From contig JAGTQC010000004.1 in NCBI GenBank assembly GCA_018396535.1, positions 62,001-126,000 on the forward strand: 64,000 nucleotides of DNA. Reading direction: 5' to 3'. This DNA comes from Candidatus Bathyarchaeota archaeon. GTDB lineage: Archaea; Thermoproteota; CALKCG01; B24; DRYS01. A model generated the notes under the pieces. The model was not told where the DNA came from and did not search any database. It saw only the letters and a program-made list of their open reading frames with translations. Positions 25,227-34,177 of this stretch are shown here, one piece after another. A program made the position numbers and the translations under genes. Position 1 is the stretch's first letter. Each line of letters begins with the position of its first letter.

Positions 25227-26141
25227 CTATCCTCCCACATACTCCCTCCAGTATCTGGAGCTTTCTCTAAGCTCCTCAAGTACCTTATCATCCGGGTACT
25301 CGAATGGATGTATAACCTCTAGGAATAGGTATACCCTACCAGCTCCCCCCTCATCCAGAGTCGAGATGAGTTTAGATGGCTGTATTATACCGATCCTATT
25401 ATACTCTACGGTGAACGGCCAGTGTCTATCAGCCTTACCATCGGTTTGCTGTACATGTATGCAAGGCGTATACTTAGATAGCCTCCTAACCCATTCATAG
25501 GGATCCCTATCCTCTGGTGTAGGTGCCTCCGGGTTACATGCATGACCTAGATCTATACATAGCTTTACCGAAGCTTTAGGATCCCTAGATACCTCCGCCA
25601 TAAGATACTCTGCTTCAGATATAGTCGAGGGCACCTCCCTCGGTACAGGCATAGGCTCTACTAGTATACTCTTCAAACCTAGATCTAAAGCCCTATATGA
25701 TAGAGATTTCAGCGAATCTATAAGGATCGATTCTATATACGATCTCCTACCCCTATCCCTATAATCTCTTACAGACATAGCTCCCACATGCCCACCTACA
25801 GCTTCAGCTCTAAACCTAGATGCAAGCTCTATAGCTTTAACATACCAGCTATATCCATCCATCCTCATAGACATATATGGATGGGATAGTAAATTGAAGG
25901 AATACGCTGCCAACCCTGTGAAGCAGCTTTGAATAATTACACCATAGCTTCTACAAGCATCTATAGTCCTGTATACGATATCATCCAAAGCCTCCGGGTT
26001 CGACCTGGGATCTAGTAGATCATATGAGAATTGCACATATCTCAGATCCAGTTTGCTAGCTACTATCTCAACCCATACCTCAGGCTCGATCCATCTCTTA
26101 ACAGCCCAGCAATTATTTATACCTAGGATAGGTTCAACCAT
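25227..26141 (-). CDS. Sugar phosphate isomerase/epimerase (xylose-isomerase-like TIM barrel)
   Basis: TIM-barrel protein of 304 residues of the AP-endonuclease-2/xylose-isomerase-like superfamily. Metal-binding positions look intact: Glu in LVEPMPVPRE, Asp/His in CIDLGHACN, His in CIHVQQTDGKADRHWPFT, and Glu in FLEVIHPFE. The QQTDG...HWPF segment recalls isomerases acting on tetrulose or similar short sugar phosphates, but that is from memory of the family and is tentative. It diverges from the aldolase-kinase-aminotransferase-RpiB genes and probably serves the same pathway. Start ATG 26141. Confidence 0.82.
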   Translation of the reverse strand: MVEPILGINNCWAVKRWIEPEVWVEIVASKLDLRYVQFSYDLLDPRSNPEALDDIVYRTIDACRSYGVIIQSCFTGLAAYSFNLLSHPYMSMRMDGYSWYVKAIELASRFRAEAVGGHVGAMSVRDYRDRGRRSYIESILIDSLKSLSYRALDLGLKSILVEPMPVPREVPSTISEAEYLMAEVSRDPKASVKLCIDLGHACNPEAPTPEDRDPYEWVRRLSKYTPCIHVQQTDGKADRHWPFTVEYNRIGIIQPSKLISTLDEGGAGRVYLFLEVIHPFEYPDDKVLEELRESSRYWREYVGG

Positions 26142-26252
26142 AATACACCACCATTATGATCCGAATAGAAATCTACGGATAGTATACCATATAAGGCTTA
26201 CCCTTCACATCAGTATACTTCCAGAGATAGCTTTAACTCTCTATGGATACCT

Positions 26253-27107
26253 ATGCTCTATCAGAGGTGTCCTCTAGGTTTGTGTACGATAGGTAAAATC
26301 CTCAGGCTTAGAAGGATATTTCGTAGAGATACTGGTAGATCGTTCATAGTAGCTATAGATCATGGTGTTAGATTCGGAGCTATAAAGGGTATAGAGGATC
26401 CACGTATACCTGTTAAAGCTGCTAGGGATGGCGGTGCAGACGCTGTTATGGCTACACCCGCTATAGCTAGGATAATATACGATGATCTCGGAGATATGTC
26501 TCTAATAGCTAGGATCGATGGAGCTGCTACGATCATAGGTCCAGATATAACAGATGACGATATAATATCCCCGGTCGAGGATGCTATCGCTATAGGAGCT
26601 GATGCAGTAGTAGCCTTCGGATATGTAGGAGTAGAGAAGGAGAAGTCTAGTCTTAGAAAGCTTAGCATAATATCATCAAGATGTTTCAGATACGGTATCC
26701 CCCTCATGGCTGAGATGATCCCTCCAGAACTATCATCCAAACACTACGCTAAGAAGAAGGGTGAATGGGAGGTGGATATAGATAGGCTTAAACTAGCTGT
26801 TAGAGTTGGAGCAGAGCTTGGAGCCGATATGATAAAAACATACTATACCGGTGATCCAGATAGTTTTAAAGAAGTCGTTAAAGCCTCCCCCATACCCATA
26901 CTAGTATTAGGCGGCCCACCTACAGATAGCGTGGAAGACTTCCTATCCATGATAGAGGCATCTATAGAAGCAGGAGCTAGGGGGGCTGTCATAGGTAGGA
27001 ATGTATGGCAGCATAGTAATCCAACAATCATGGTTAAAGCTCTATCAGGTATAGTTCACAGATACATATCTCTAGAGGAGGCTATGAGATGGCTGAGAGA
27101 AGGTTGA
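26253..27107 (+). CDS. Class I aldolase (DeoC/FbaB/LsrF family)
   Basis: Schiff-base aldolase of 284 residues. The N-terminal IVAIDHGVRFG, ARIDGA, VEDAIAIGADAVVAFGYVG and the catalytic Lys in ADMIKTYYTGD (about residue 192) match archaeal fructose-bisphosphate aldolase, LsrF and related enzymes. The phosphate-binding GGPPTDSVEDF and GARGAVIGRNVWQ are present. Given the neighbours, it may cleave or form a sugar phosphate of an accessory pathway, not glycolytic FBP. ATG 26253 is the longest start; TTG 26280 (LCTIGKILRLRRIF) would be closer to the family N-terminus. Its 3' end overlaps the kinase gene by 19 bases. Confidence 0.88.
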   Translation: MLYQRCPLGLCTIGKILRLRRIFRRDTGRSFIVAIDHGVRFGAIKGIEDPRIPVKAARDGGADAVMATPAIARIIYDDLGDMSLIARIDGAATIIGPDITDDDIISPVEDAIAIGADAVVAFGYVGVEKEKSSLRKLSIISSRCFRYGIPLMAEMIPPELSSKHYAKKKGEWEVDIDRLKLAVRVGAELGADMIKTYYTGDPDSFKEVVKASPIPILVLGGPPTDSVEDFLSMIEASIEAGARGAVIGRNVWQHSNPTIMVKALSGIVHRYISLEEAMRWLREG

Positions 27108-28618
27108 AGCCACCATATATACTAGGTATAGATTCAGGTACATCTGCATGTAAAGCCGCTCTATTCACCCTAGACGGATGCGTAGTAGCTGAGACATCGG
27201 TAGAGCATAGGATATATCATCCTAGACCAGATTATGCCGAGCAGGATCCGCTTGAATGGTGGTATTCGACGGTTAAAGCTATCTCCTCTATCATTAGGGG
27301 TTCTGGTATAGAACCAAGCGATATAGTAGGGTTATCAGTAGACTCCCAGAGGGAGGCTGTAGTATTCCTAGATAGTAGTGGAGAAAGGCTTACACGGAGT
27401 ATAATATGGCTTGATCGTAGAGCTATACCTCAAACCCAAGCTATATCTAGGATGATAGACCCAGATAGGATACTAGAAGTTACAGGTTTACCTTTAGACT
27501 TCATATTCTCAGCTCCAAAGATACTATGGGTTAAGGAGAATATGCCTGAAACCTATACTAGAACATGGAGGATACTATGCGCTAAGGATTACATAGTGTA
27601 CAGGCTTACAGGAAACACCGTCACGGATTACACGATGGCTTCTAGGACTATGCTATTCGATATACATAAGCTCAGATGGTCTGATGAGATATGCGAAGCT
27701 CTAGGTATAGATCCATCCATACTACCAGAAGCTATAGGTTCATGGGAGGTTGCAGGTGAGGTTACAGAGAGTGCAGCTGAAGCTACCGGGTTAAAACCAG
27801 GTACACCTGTAGCATGTGGTGGAGGAGATAGGCCTTGCGAAGCCTTAGGCGCAGGTGTAGTAGATGAGGGTATGGCTAATATAGGTACAGGTACAGGATC
27901 AGTATTCGAGATACCTCTAGAGAAACCTAAACCTGATAGAGGTATGCGCTTCGATTGCTGCCTCCACGTAGTACCAGGTAGATGGGAGTATGAAGGTATA
28001 GTTAACGCTACAGGCGCATCCCTAAGATGGTTTAGAGATACCTTCTGTCTAACCGAGGCTGTAGAAGCTGGGAGGAGGGGGTTATCGATATACTCAATCC
28101 TAGATGAGGAGGCATCCAAGATCCCAGCGGGATGTGAGGGATTATACTATTATCCACACCTATGGGGTGCACGTCTACCTAAACCTAATCCTAAAGCTAG
28201 AGGCGTGTTCTACGGCATACTACACAGCCATGGTAGAGGACACTTCGTTAGAGCTATACTCGAAGCAGCTGCATTCCAATACCTAGGTACCCTAAGGATA
28301 TTGAGAGAATTAGGCATAGATATTAAGCATATACGTATGGTGGGAGGCGAATCTAAGAGTAGTATCTGGAATAGGATAAAAGCTGATGTAATGGGTATCA
28401 GGGTGGAGATACCTGTTATAAGAGATGCAGCTGCACTAGGCTCAGCTATACTTGGAGGCGTAGCTGCAGGAGTTTATAGAGATCCTAGATCAGCTGCATT
28501 AGAGATGGTAAGGATAGGTGAAGTCTACGATCCAGATCCATCTACTCATAGAGTATACGAGTCCATATACGAGGATTATATCAGAGTTTATCGTAGTATA
28601 GAGGAGACATTCATGTAG
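27089..28618 (+). CDS. FGGY-family carbohydrate kinase (xylulokinase-like)
   Basis: Sugar or polyol kinase of 509 residues. The first ATPase motif is LGIDSGTSACKAALF; the substrate-side GLSVDSQREAVVFLD and IIWLDRRA follow. The second half has GGGDRPCEALGAG, ANIGTGTGSVFE and VGGESKSSIWNRI. Closest in style to xylulokinase, but FGGY specificity cannot be read from this. Start ATG 27089 is inside the aldolase gene, with GGAGG at about 27077-27081 as a ribosome-binding site. It belongs to the sugar/cyclitol island. Confidence 0.9.
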   Translation: MAERRLKPPYILGIDSGTSACKAALFTLDGCVVAETSVEHRIYHPRPDYAEQDPLEWWYSTVKAISSIIRGSGIEPSDIVGLSVDSQREAVVFLDSSGERLTRSIIWLDRRAIPQTQAISRMIDPDRILEVTGLPLDFIFSAPKILWVKENMPETYTRTWRILCAKDYIVYRLTGNTVTDYTMASRTMLFDIHKLRWSDEICEALGIDPSILPEAIGSWEVAGEVTESAAEATGLKPGTPVACGGGDRPCEALGAGVVDEGMANIGTGTGSVFEIPLEKPKPDRGMRFDCCLHVVPGRWEYEGIVNATGASLRWFRDTFCLTEAVEAGRRGLSIYSILDEEASKIPAGCEGLYYYPHLWGARLPKPNPKARGVFYGILHSHGRGHFVRAILEAAAFQYLGTLRILRELGIDIKHIRMVGGESKSSIWNRIKADVMGIRVEIPVIRDAAALGSAILGGVAAGVYRDPRSAALEMVRIGEVYDPDPSTHRVYESIYEDYIRVYRSIEETFM

Positions 28619-28678
28619 AATAACCTCTCTACTAAAGTTAATCTACCCCTATGGTCTAATTCTATATAGGTGGCGTTC

Positions 28679-29938
28679 ATGGCTAAACTCGCTATTAAAG
28701 GAGGTAGACCTGAAGCAGGAGAGTTGAAGAAGCTTATACCTCCATGGCCTCCTCTAAACGATAAGATAATTTCATCTCTGATTAAAGCTTTAGAGGATAG
28801 GCGTTGGTGTCGATTATACCCCGGCTCCCTATGTGAAAGGTTTGAGGAGAAGTTTGCTAAATTCCATGATGCTAAGTATGGTGTAGCAGTAGCTAACGGA
28901 ACCGTTGCGCTCGAACTCGCATTCAAAACGTTAGGGGTAGGCTATGGAGATGAGGTTATAGTACCTGCTGTTACATTCATAGCTACGGCTTCAGCTGTTA
29001 CAGAAGTTGGTGGTATACCTATATTCACAGATATAGATCCTGAAACAGCGGTTATATCACCTAAATCTCTTAGAGCTACGATAGAGGAGAGGATGGATAG
29101 GGGTGGAAGGGTTAAGGGTATTACTGTCGTACACTACGGAGGCTATCCCGTTGATATGGATTCTATACTCGATATAGCTAAGGAATACGGTTTATTCGTA
29201 GTAGAGGACTGCGCTCATGCTCATGGATCTGAATGGAGGGGGCGTAAAGTCGGAGCTATAGGTGATATGGGCTGCTTCAGCTTCCAGGAGAGTAAATCTA
29301 TGACCGCCGGTGAGGGTGGTATAGTCATAACGAATAGAGACGATCTGATAGATAAGGCTAGACTCATACATAATATAGGTAGGGTTGTAGGTAAGCCAGG
29401 CTACATACACTATATACTATCGTCGAATTACAGGATGACAGAGCTTCAAGCAGCGATACTATTAGAGGTTTTAGAGATGTATCCGGAGCAGCTTAGATTT
29501 AAACATGAAATCGGTGAGTATCTAGCATCTAAGCTATCCAAGATAGGTGGTGTAGATCCTTTAAGGAGAGATCCACGTATAACTATGAGAGGCTACTACT
29601 ACTTCGTCATAAGGTATAATCCTAGGGAATTCGAGGATCTTCCTAAAGAGAGGTTTATAGAAGCTTTAAGAGCTGAAGGCGTACCTGCAAGCGTAGGCTA
29701 TGGTATGCCTCTATACAGGCAGCCAGCCTTCACTAGGGAGAGGCTTATAGAATCTGTATCTAAGGAGTTGGTGGAGCGTATGCCTAGATACGAGGATATC
29801 TACCTACCTGGAGCTGAATCCTTCTGCTCTTCAGAAGTAACACTTCCACATCAAGTCTTATTAGCTGGTAAGGATGGAGCTGATCTAATCGTAGCTGCTA
29901 TAGAGAAGATTAAGGAAAATGTATACGAGCTCCTATAA
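28679..29938 (+). CDS. DegT/DnrJ/EryC1/StrS-family aminotransferase
   Basis: PLP-dependent sugar or cyclitol aminotransferase of about 419 residues. The PLP Lys lies in FSFQESKSMTAGEGG; VEDCAHAHGSEWRG is the cofactor loop. The opening LAIKGGRPE and the layout resemble enzymes that aminate inososes or keto-sugars. A GTG lies at 28670, but GGTGG at 28669-28673 overlaps it and is well placed for ATG 28679, so I use the ATG. It ends 20 bases into the longest RpiB frame but before the preferred RpiB start. An aminotransferase next to a kinase, aldolase and isomerases suggests an amino-sugar or aminocyclitol pathway. Confidence 0.9.
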   Translation: MAKLAIKGGRPEAGELKKLIPPWPPLNDKIISSLIKALEDRRWCRLYPGSLCERFEEKFAKFHDAKYGVAVANGTVALELAFKTLGVGYGDEVIVPAVTFIATASAVTEVGGIPIFTDIDPETAVISPKSLRATIEERMDRGGRVKGITVVHYGGYPVDMDSILDIAKEYGLFVVEDCAHAHGSEWRGRKVGAIGDMGCFSFQESKSMTAGEGGIVITNRDDLIDKARLIHNIGRVVGKPGYIHYILSSNYRMTELQAAILLEVLEMYPEQLRFKHEIGEYLASKLSKIGGVDPLRRDPRITMRGYYYFVIRYNPREFEDLPKERFIEALRAEGVPASVGYGMPLYRQPAFTRERLIESVSKELVERMPRYEDIYLPGAESFCSSEVTLPHQVLLAGKDGADLIVAAIEKIKENVYELL

Positions 29939-29966
29939 TCCAGTACATACCGTATGGTGTAGATCT

Positions 29967-30416
29967 ATGAGGATAGCCGTAGGCTCAGACGATGCGTATA
30001 GTATAGCTAGGTTCATCTACGAGTATGTTAGATCTAAGGGTTATGATGTTATAGCTATAGGAGCTCTTAAGACTGGGAAACCTGAATCATGGGTTAGAGT
30101 CGGGTTCGAAGTTGCTAGATGCATAGCTGATCGTATAGCTGATACAGGTATACTATTATGCTATACTGGTACAGGCGTATGTATCGCAGCTAACAAGGTT
30201 AGAGGGGTTAGAGCTGCTCTAGTATTCGATGCTACAACCGCTAGGTATGCTAGGTTATGGAACGATGCTAACATCCTCGTATTAAGTGCTAGGCTAGTTT
30301 CTGAAGAAGTGGCGAGGGAGATAGTGGATGCATGGCTTTCTATAGATAAGCCTGATCCAAGCGAATCAGAGAATATTATGTTGCTAGATAGGTTGGATAT
30401 AGATAGATGCTTGTAG
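29967..30416 (+). CDS. RpiB-family sugar phosphate isomerase
   Basis: RpiB/LacAB-type isomerase of 149 residues. It carries the C-GTG loop as CYTGTGVCIAANKV, then GVRAALVFDATTARYARLWN and DANILVLSARLVSEE. The frame extends upstream to 29919, but ATG 29967 gives the family start MRIAVGSDDA and a normal length. Differences from ribose-5-phosphate isomerase B are SDDA for the usual SDHAG and Tyr after the active-site Cys, so it may act on another aldose/ketose phosphate (for example a tetrulose or allose phosphate). Last plus-strand gene of the sugar island. Confidence 0.87.
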   Translation: MRIAVGSDDAYSIARFIYEYVRSKGYDVIAIGALKTGKPESWVRVGFEVARCIADRIADTGILLCYTGTGVCIAANKVRGVRAALVFDATTARYARLWNDANILVLSARLVSEEVAREIVDAWLSIDKPDPSESENIMLLDRLDIDRCL

Positions 30417-30420
30417 ATCG

Positions 30421-31668
30421 TTAGTTAGCGATCGTATGGCTTCTAGAAGGTTTAACAGTAGATATGATAGCTAGCGAAGCTAGGATTACAGCTACAGCGG
30501 ATAGGGCTGCAGGACAGTATCCATACCCTTCGTATATCGGAGTGAATATTATGGGGCCTATAAATCCTCCTAAACCCATAAAGGTCCTGTATATACCTAG
30601 AGCGCTCCCCCTGAGATCTGGTGGAGCTATCTCTGAGAGTAGAACCATAAGCGATGTTAGGATCATCCCCCGTCCAAACCCTTCGATGAAAGCTATCGAT
30701 ACTATCGCTAGATAGGTGGAGCCGATCGTATAACCGTATAATCCTGCAGCTTCTAGTAGTAGACCTATAGTTATCATAGGCTTCCTACCTAGCTTATCGG
30801 ATAACCAACCTGAGATACCGGTAGATGTTATGATACCAAGCGTCCTTATAGCCATAACCACACCTATAAGCTCCACATCTATACCTAAATCCATATTCAG
30901 GTATAGTGGAAGAACTGTACCAGATACGCCATTCCATGTCAGCATCCTGGTGAGAGAGTTTATGTAAACAGCTGTCAAACTCCAGCTTCCAACTCCTGGT
31001 AGAACCCTCCTAATAGATGATATATCTAGGTGGATTCTATACCTCTCATAGCCTTCATTATGCTTTAGATCTCTAGATTTAGAAGCTATCATGAATGATG
31101 TAGAGGTTAGTATAGCTGATGATAGGAATACCCCTCTATAACCTATGTATCTCGACATAAATCCTCCTAGAGGTGCTCCTATAAAGCTTCCGATAAACTC
31201 TATAGATTGGAATGTTCCTAGAGCAGTACCTCTAACACTTTGATGAAATGTATCGAAGATTATCGCAGAACTACTCATAAAGTATAACCCAGTCCCAAGC
31301 CCCCATAAACCCCTACCAGCTATAAGCATGTATATGTTGATGGATGTAGAGCATAGAAGCGCACCGATCGATGATAAAGCTAAACCAGATACTAGTAGCT
31401 TATACCTACCTATCCTATCGGCTAGTATACCTGATGGTATCTCCGTGAATATTCTCGATAGAAACCATGCTGATGATACGAACCCGATCATCAACCCTGA
31501 TGGATCGAGCTCATGCGCATATATAGGTAGGAAGGATGAAGCTAGGCTCATACCCATGATCAAGGTTAACGATGAAGCTAGAAGTTCGAAGTAAGCCTTA
31601 GGATACGTTCTTAATAGGCTAACAGTACGTCTCGTAGATCCACCACCAGACTTTCTAGCTACGATCAA
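30421..31668 (-). CDS. Major facilitator superfamily transporter
   Basis: Membrane carrier of 415 residues with about 12 hydrophobic segments. The MFS A-motif appears in both halves: GILADRIGRYKLL (about residues 79-91) and GWLSDKLGRKPMI (about 285-297). The N-terminus is basic and cytoplasmic (KSGGGSTRR). Converges on the RpiB gene with a 4-base gap between stops, so it borders the sugar island and might import the substrate; this is inference from position. MFS sequence does not reveal the substrate. Start ATG 31668. Confidence 0.87.
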   Translation of the reverse strand: MIVARKSGGGSTRRTVSLLRTYPKAYFELLASSLTLIMGMSLASSFLPIYAHELDPSGLMIGFVSSAWFLSRIFTEIPSGILADRIGRYKLLVSGLALSSIGALLCSTSINIYMLIAGRGLWGLGTGLYFMSSSAIIFDTFHQSVRGTALGTFQSIEFIGSFIGAPLGGFMSRYIGYRGVFLSSAILTSTSFMIASKSRDLKHNEGYERYRIHLDISSIRRVLPGVGSWSLTAVYINSLTRMLTWNGVSGTVLPLYLNMDLGIDVELIGVVMAIRTLGIITSTGISGWLSDKLGRKPMITIGLLLEAAGLYGYTIGSTYLAIVSIAFIEGFGRGMILTSLMVLLSEIAPPDLRGSALGIYRTFMGLGGFIGPIIFTPIYEGYGYCPAALSAVAVILASLAIISTVKPSRSHTIAN

Positions 31669-31774
31669 TTAGAGTATATAAAGATCATCGATCCCTAAGC
31701 TACCCGATTATATGGGGGGCCTCTTACAGCTACATTTATACGTGTATATATAGCTATTATCGATCGGGTAGGCT

Positions 31775-32503
31775 ATGCTCATAGAAGTAAGGTTTGGCGG
31801 AGACTCGCTTATACTAGATGTGGATAGACGCTTCGATTCTATACTAGGTAGAGAACTACCTTTCACTACAACGTTGAATGTATGGAAGGAGGAGGTATAC
31901 TTCGAAACCCCTATCGAGATAGATGTTTCTGAGATGCGTAGCTTCATCAAGATCGAACCTGGTAAACTATACTATTGGCCTCCAGGTAGAGGATTCTGTA
32001 TATTCTACGGTTTCAGCCAACCGTATAGCCCTGTATACCATATAGGCTCCTATATAGGTGTGTTGAGTAGGCTTAGAACGGTTGAGGATGGCGTGGAGGC
32101 TATAGTTCAACAGTATAAGCCTATAGAATCGTATACGAGTTTGGTATCTCTACTCGAATCTATAGGGTTTAAAGCTGTTACAGCACTGTATGGGGGTGAA
32201 CCGGTAGTCGAATCTGTAGGATTCATCGAGGGTAGGAGGATAGCTTTCAAGATGTATGTAGAGGAGTATGGTATACATATAGAGGGGGAGCCAATCCTCC
32301 CTCAAAACTATACGCTTCAAACACTCAAATTTGTATCTATGCTATCAGATCTGCTAAGTCAAGAAGAGTATGTAAGACCGGATCTAGATGAGGATGGATG
32401 GATAACTATAACAGGCTATACTACGATTGATAGGATAGTAGAAGCAGTGGGAGAATTTAGTAGAGCATATCTTAAAGTGTTTAAGGCTATATCGCAGGTA
32501 TAG
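31775..32503 (+). CDS. Cyclophilin-like-fold protein with an unassigned C-terminal domain
   Basis: Protein of 242 residues. Residues 1 to about 110 look like the small beta-barrel cyclophilin-like family (TM1367/DUF369 type): LPFTTTLNVWKEEVYFETP, EPGKLYYWPPGRGFCIFYGF and HIGSYIGVL. The remaining 130 residues (from about VEAIVQQYKPIESY to the end) match nothing I know and seem alpha/beta with two helical stretches near the C-terminus. No catalytic role is established for the family. Start ATG 31775, in a unit of its own between the MFS and ArsB-like genes. Confidence 0.65.
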   Translation: MLIEVRFGGDSLILDVDRRFDSILGRELPFTTTLNVWKEEVYFETPIEIDVSEMRSFIKIEPGKLYYWPPGRGFCIFYGFSQPYSPVYHIGSYIGVLSRLRTVEDGVEAIVQQYKPIESYTSLVSLLESIGFKAVTALYGGEPVVESVGFIEGRRIAFKMYVEEYGIHIEGEPILPQNYTLQTLKFVSMLSDLLSQEEYVRPDLDEDGWITITGYTTIDRIVEAVGEFSRAYLKVFKAISQV

Positions 32504-32648
32504 CCTTAAGCTTAGAAGGATAGCTCCGCCAATATTATAGGATCAGTTTTAGGTTAGATTAATCTATCAGAATTATAGCTATCCGATTAAACCTAACCTA
32601 GATATAATCGATATTTTTAGTTAGAAAAGCTTTTACACAGCTCCCCAT

Positions 32649-34043
32649 ATGTCCTTAGGTCTCCGACCCCACATGGATTATAGAGCTGTAGCAGCGTTAG
32701 CTATATTCATATTCACACTCTACCTTATGGTTAGGAGACCGTATAGGATAAACCTAGGTCTAGCTTCAGGTATAGGTGCTATACTATCGCTTCTAGCTGG
32801 AACTGTTACACTGAGCGATGCTGTTACAGCGTTTATGGAGATAATGGATGCCGCCCTCGCCTTCATCGGTATAGTAGCCTTCTCTCTAATACTTGATTAC
32901 CTCGGATTCTTCAGATGGGCTGCTATAAAGGTTATCAAAGCTGCTAGCGGAGATGGGTTAAAGCTATACTTCTACACCTCTCTACTAACAGCTTTAGTAA
33001 GTATACTATTCGCTAACGATAGCGCGATACTAATACTCACACCTATAGTTGTAGAGGTTATAGATGAGTTGAGGATGGGATCGAAGGAGAGGCTCGCCTA
33101 CCTATTCGCTGCAGGCCTCATCGCAGATACAGCAGCTATGCCGCTAGTTACGAGTAATCCTGTGAATATAGTGAGCGCAGACTTCCTCTGTTATAGCTTC
33201 ATAGATCATGCCATCTTCATGGGTCCGGTAGCTTTAGCTACTATAGCTATGAGCTTGGTAATATTATACTGCTTCTTTAGGAGTAGTATACCGAGGAGGT
33301 ATACTACAGAAGCTATAGAGTGTTTAGATGCGGATCGTATAATCCATCCATCGATATTGAAGGTATGCATATCTACACTGGTAGCTGTGAACGTAGGCTA
33401 TATACTAGTATCGATTAATAGGCTACCAGTATCTATAGCTATATGTTCAGGTGCATTATCCCTACTCCTAACCTATATAGTAAACTCTAGGTTATCATCG
33501 GGTAGCTGCTACGAAGGGTTGAAAAGTATGGTTAGAGAGATTAACTGGGATATAGTAGTCTTCATGGCTAGCATATTCATAGTTGTTCAAGGTTTAAAGC
33601 ATATAGGCACTATAGAATTCTTCAAACGTATATTCCTAGAATCTCTAAAGCTACCAGGATTCCTCTCGATACTATCACCTAGTCTAGCGGTTACGGTAGG
33701 TGCTAGTATAATGAATAATTGGCCGATGACTATACTAGGGCTACTATCGATAAGAGATGTTTTAGGATACGGGTTAGATGATCATCATATAGCGGGTCTA
33801 GTATTCTCGAATATCATAGGGAATAATCTAGGTCCGCATTTCTTCCCACTAGGATCTCTAGCGATAATAATGTGGATGGAAACTATGCGTAGGAAGGGGT
33901 TGAGTATAAGACTTAGAGACTATCTAAAGGTAGGATCGGTTGTATCGATAATAGAGGTTACGGTATCATCTATAATTCTATGGGTTGAGATAAGTATACT
34001 AGGTATGAAGCTGAATATACCTCTAGATCATCTAAGATATTGA
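32649..34043 (+). CDS. ArsB/NhaD-superfamily anion or arsenite permease
   Basis: Polytopic membrane protein of 464 residues in the ion transporter superfamily. The repeated half-membrane hairpins carry FANDSAILILTPIV with LVTSNPVNIVSADFL in the first half and MNNWPMTIL with NIIGNNLGPHFFPLGS in the second, a pattern of ArsB-like arsenite exporters. Related dicarboxylate and Na+/H+ carriers share the fold, so arsenite is likely but not certain. No arsA, arsR or arsC lies beside it. Start ATG 32649. Confidence 0.82.
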   Translation: MSLGLRPHMDYRAVAALAIFIFTLYLMVRRPYRINLGLASGIGAILSLLAGTVTLSDAVTAFMEIMDAALAFIGIVAFSLILDYLGFFRWAAIKVIKAASGDGLKLYFYTSLLTALVSILFANDSAILILTPIVVEVIDELRMGSKERLAYLFAAGLIADTAAMPLVTSNPVNIVSADFLCYSFIDHAIFMGPVALATIAMSLVILYCFFRSSIPRRYTTEAIECLDADRIIHPSILKVCISTLVAVNVGYILVSINRLPVSIAICSGALSLLLTYIVNSRLSSGSCYEGLKSMVREINWDIVVFMASIFIVVQGLKHIGTIEFFKRIFLESLKLPGFLSILSPSLAVTVGASIMNNWPMTILGLLSIRDVLGYGLDDHHIAGLVFSNIIGNNLGPHFFPLGSLAIIMWMETMRRKGLSIRLRDYLKVGSVVSIIEVTVSSIILWVEISILGMKLNIPLDHLRY

Positions 34044-34140
34044 ATACAATCCCTGAGGTTATCCGTGATTCCGCCATATAAAATCAGCCATATGCTACCC
34101 CATAGATCTACTCTCCTCAAACACTTTACTAGAGGTTAGA

Positions 34141-34150
34141 GCTTATATGG
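34141..34150 (+). promoter_or_regulatory. TATA box of the epimerase gene
   Basis: GCTTATATGG is centred about 32 bases before the ATG at 34178, which gives a short leader. Confidence 0.45.
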
Positions 34151-34177
34151 TATTATCGGTAGCGATATTTCTCCTGT

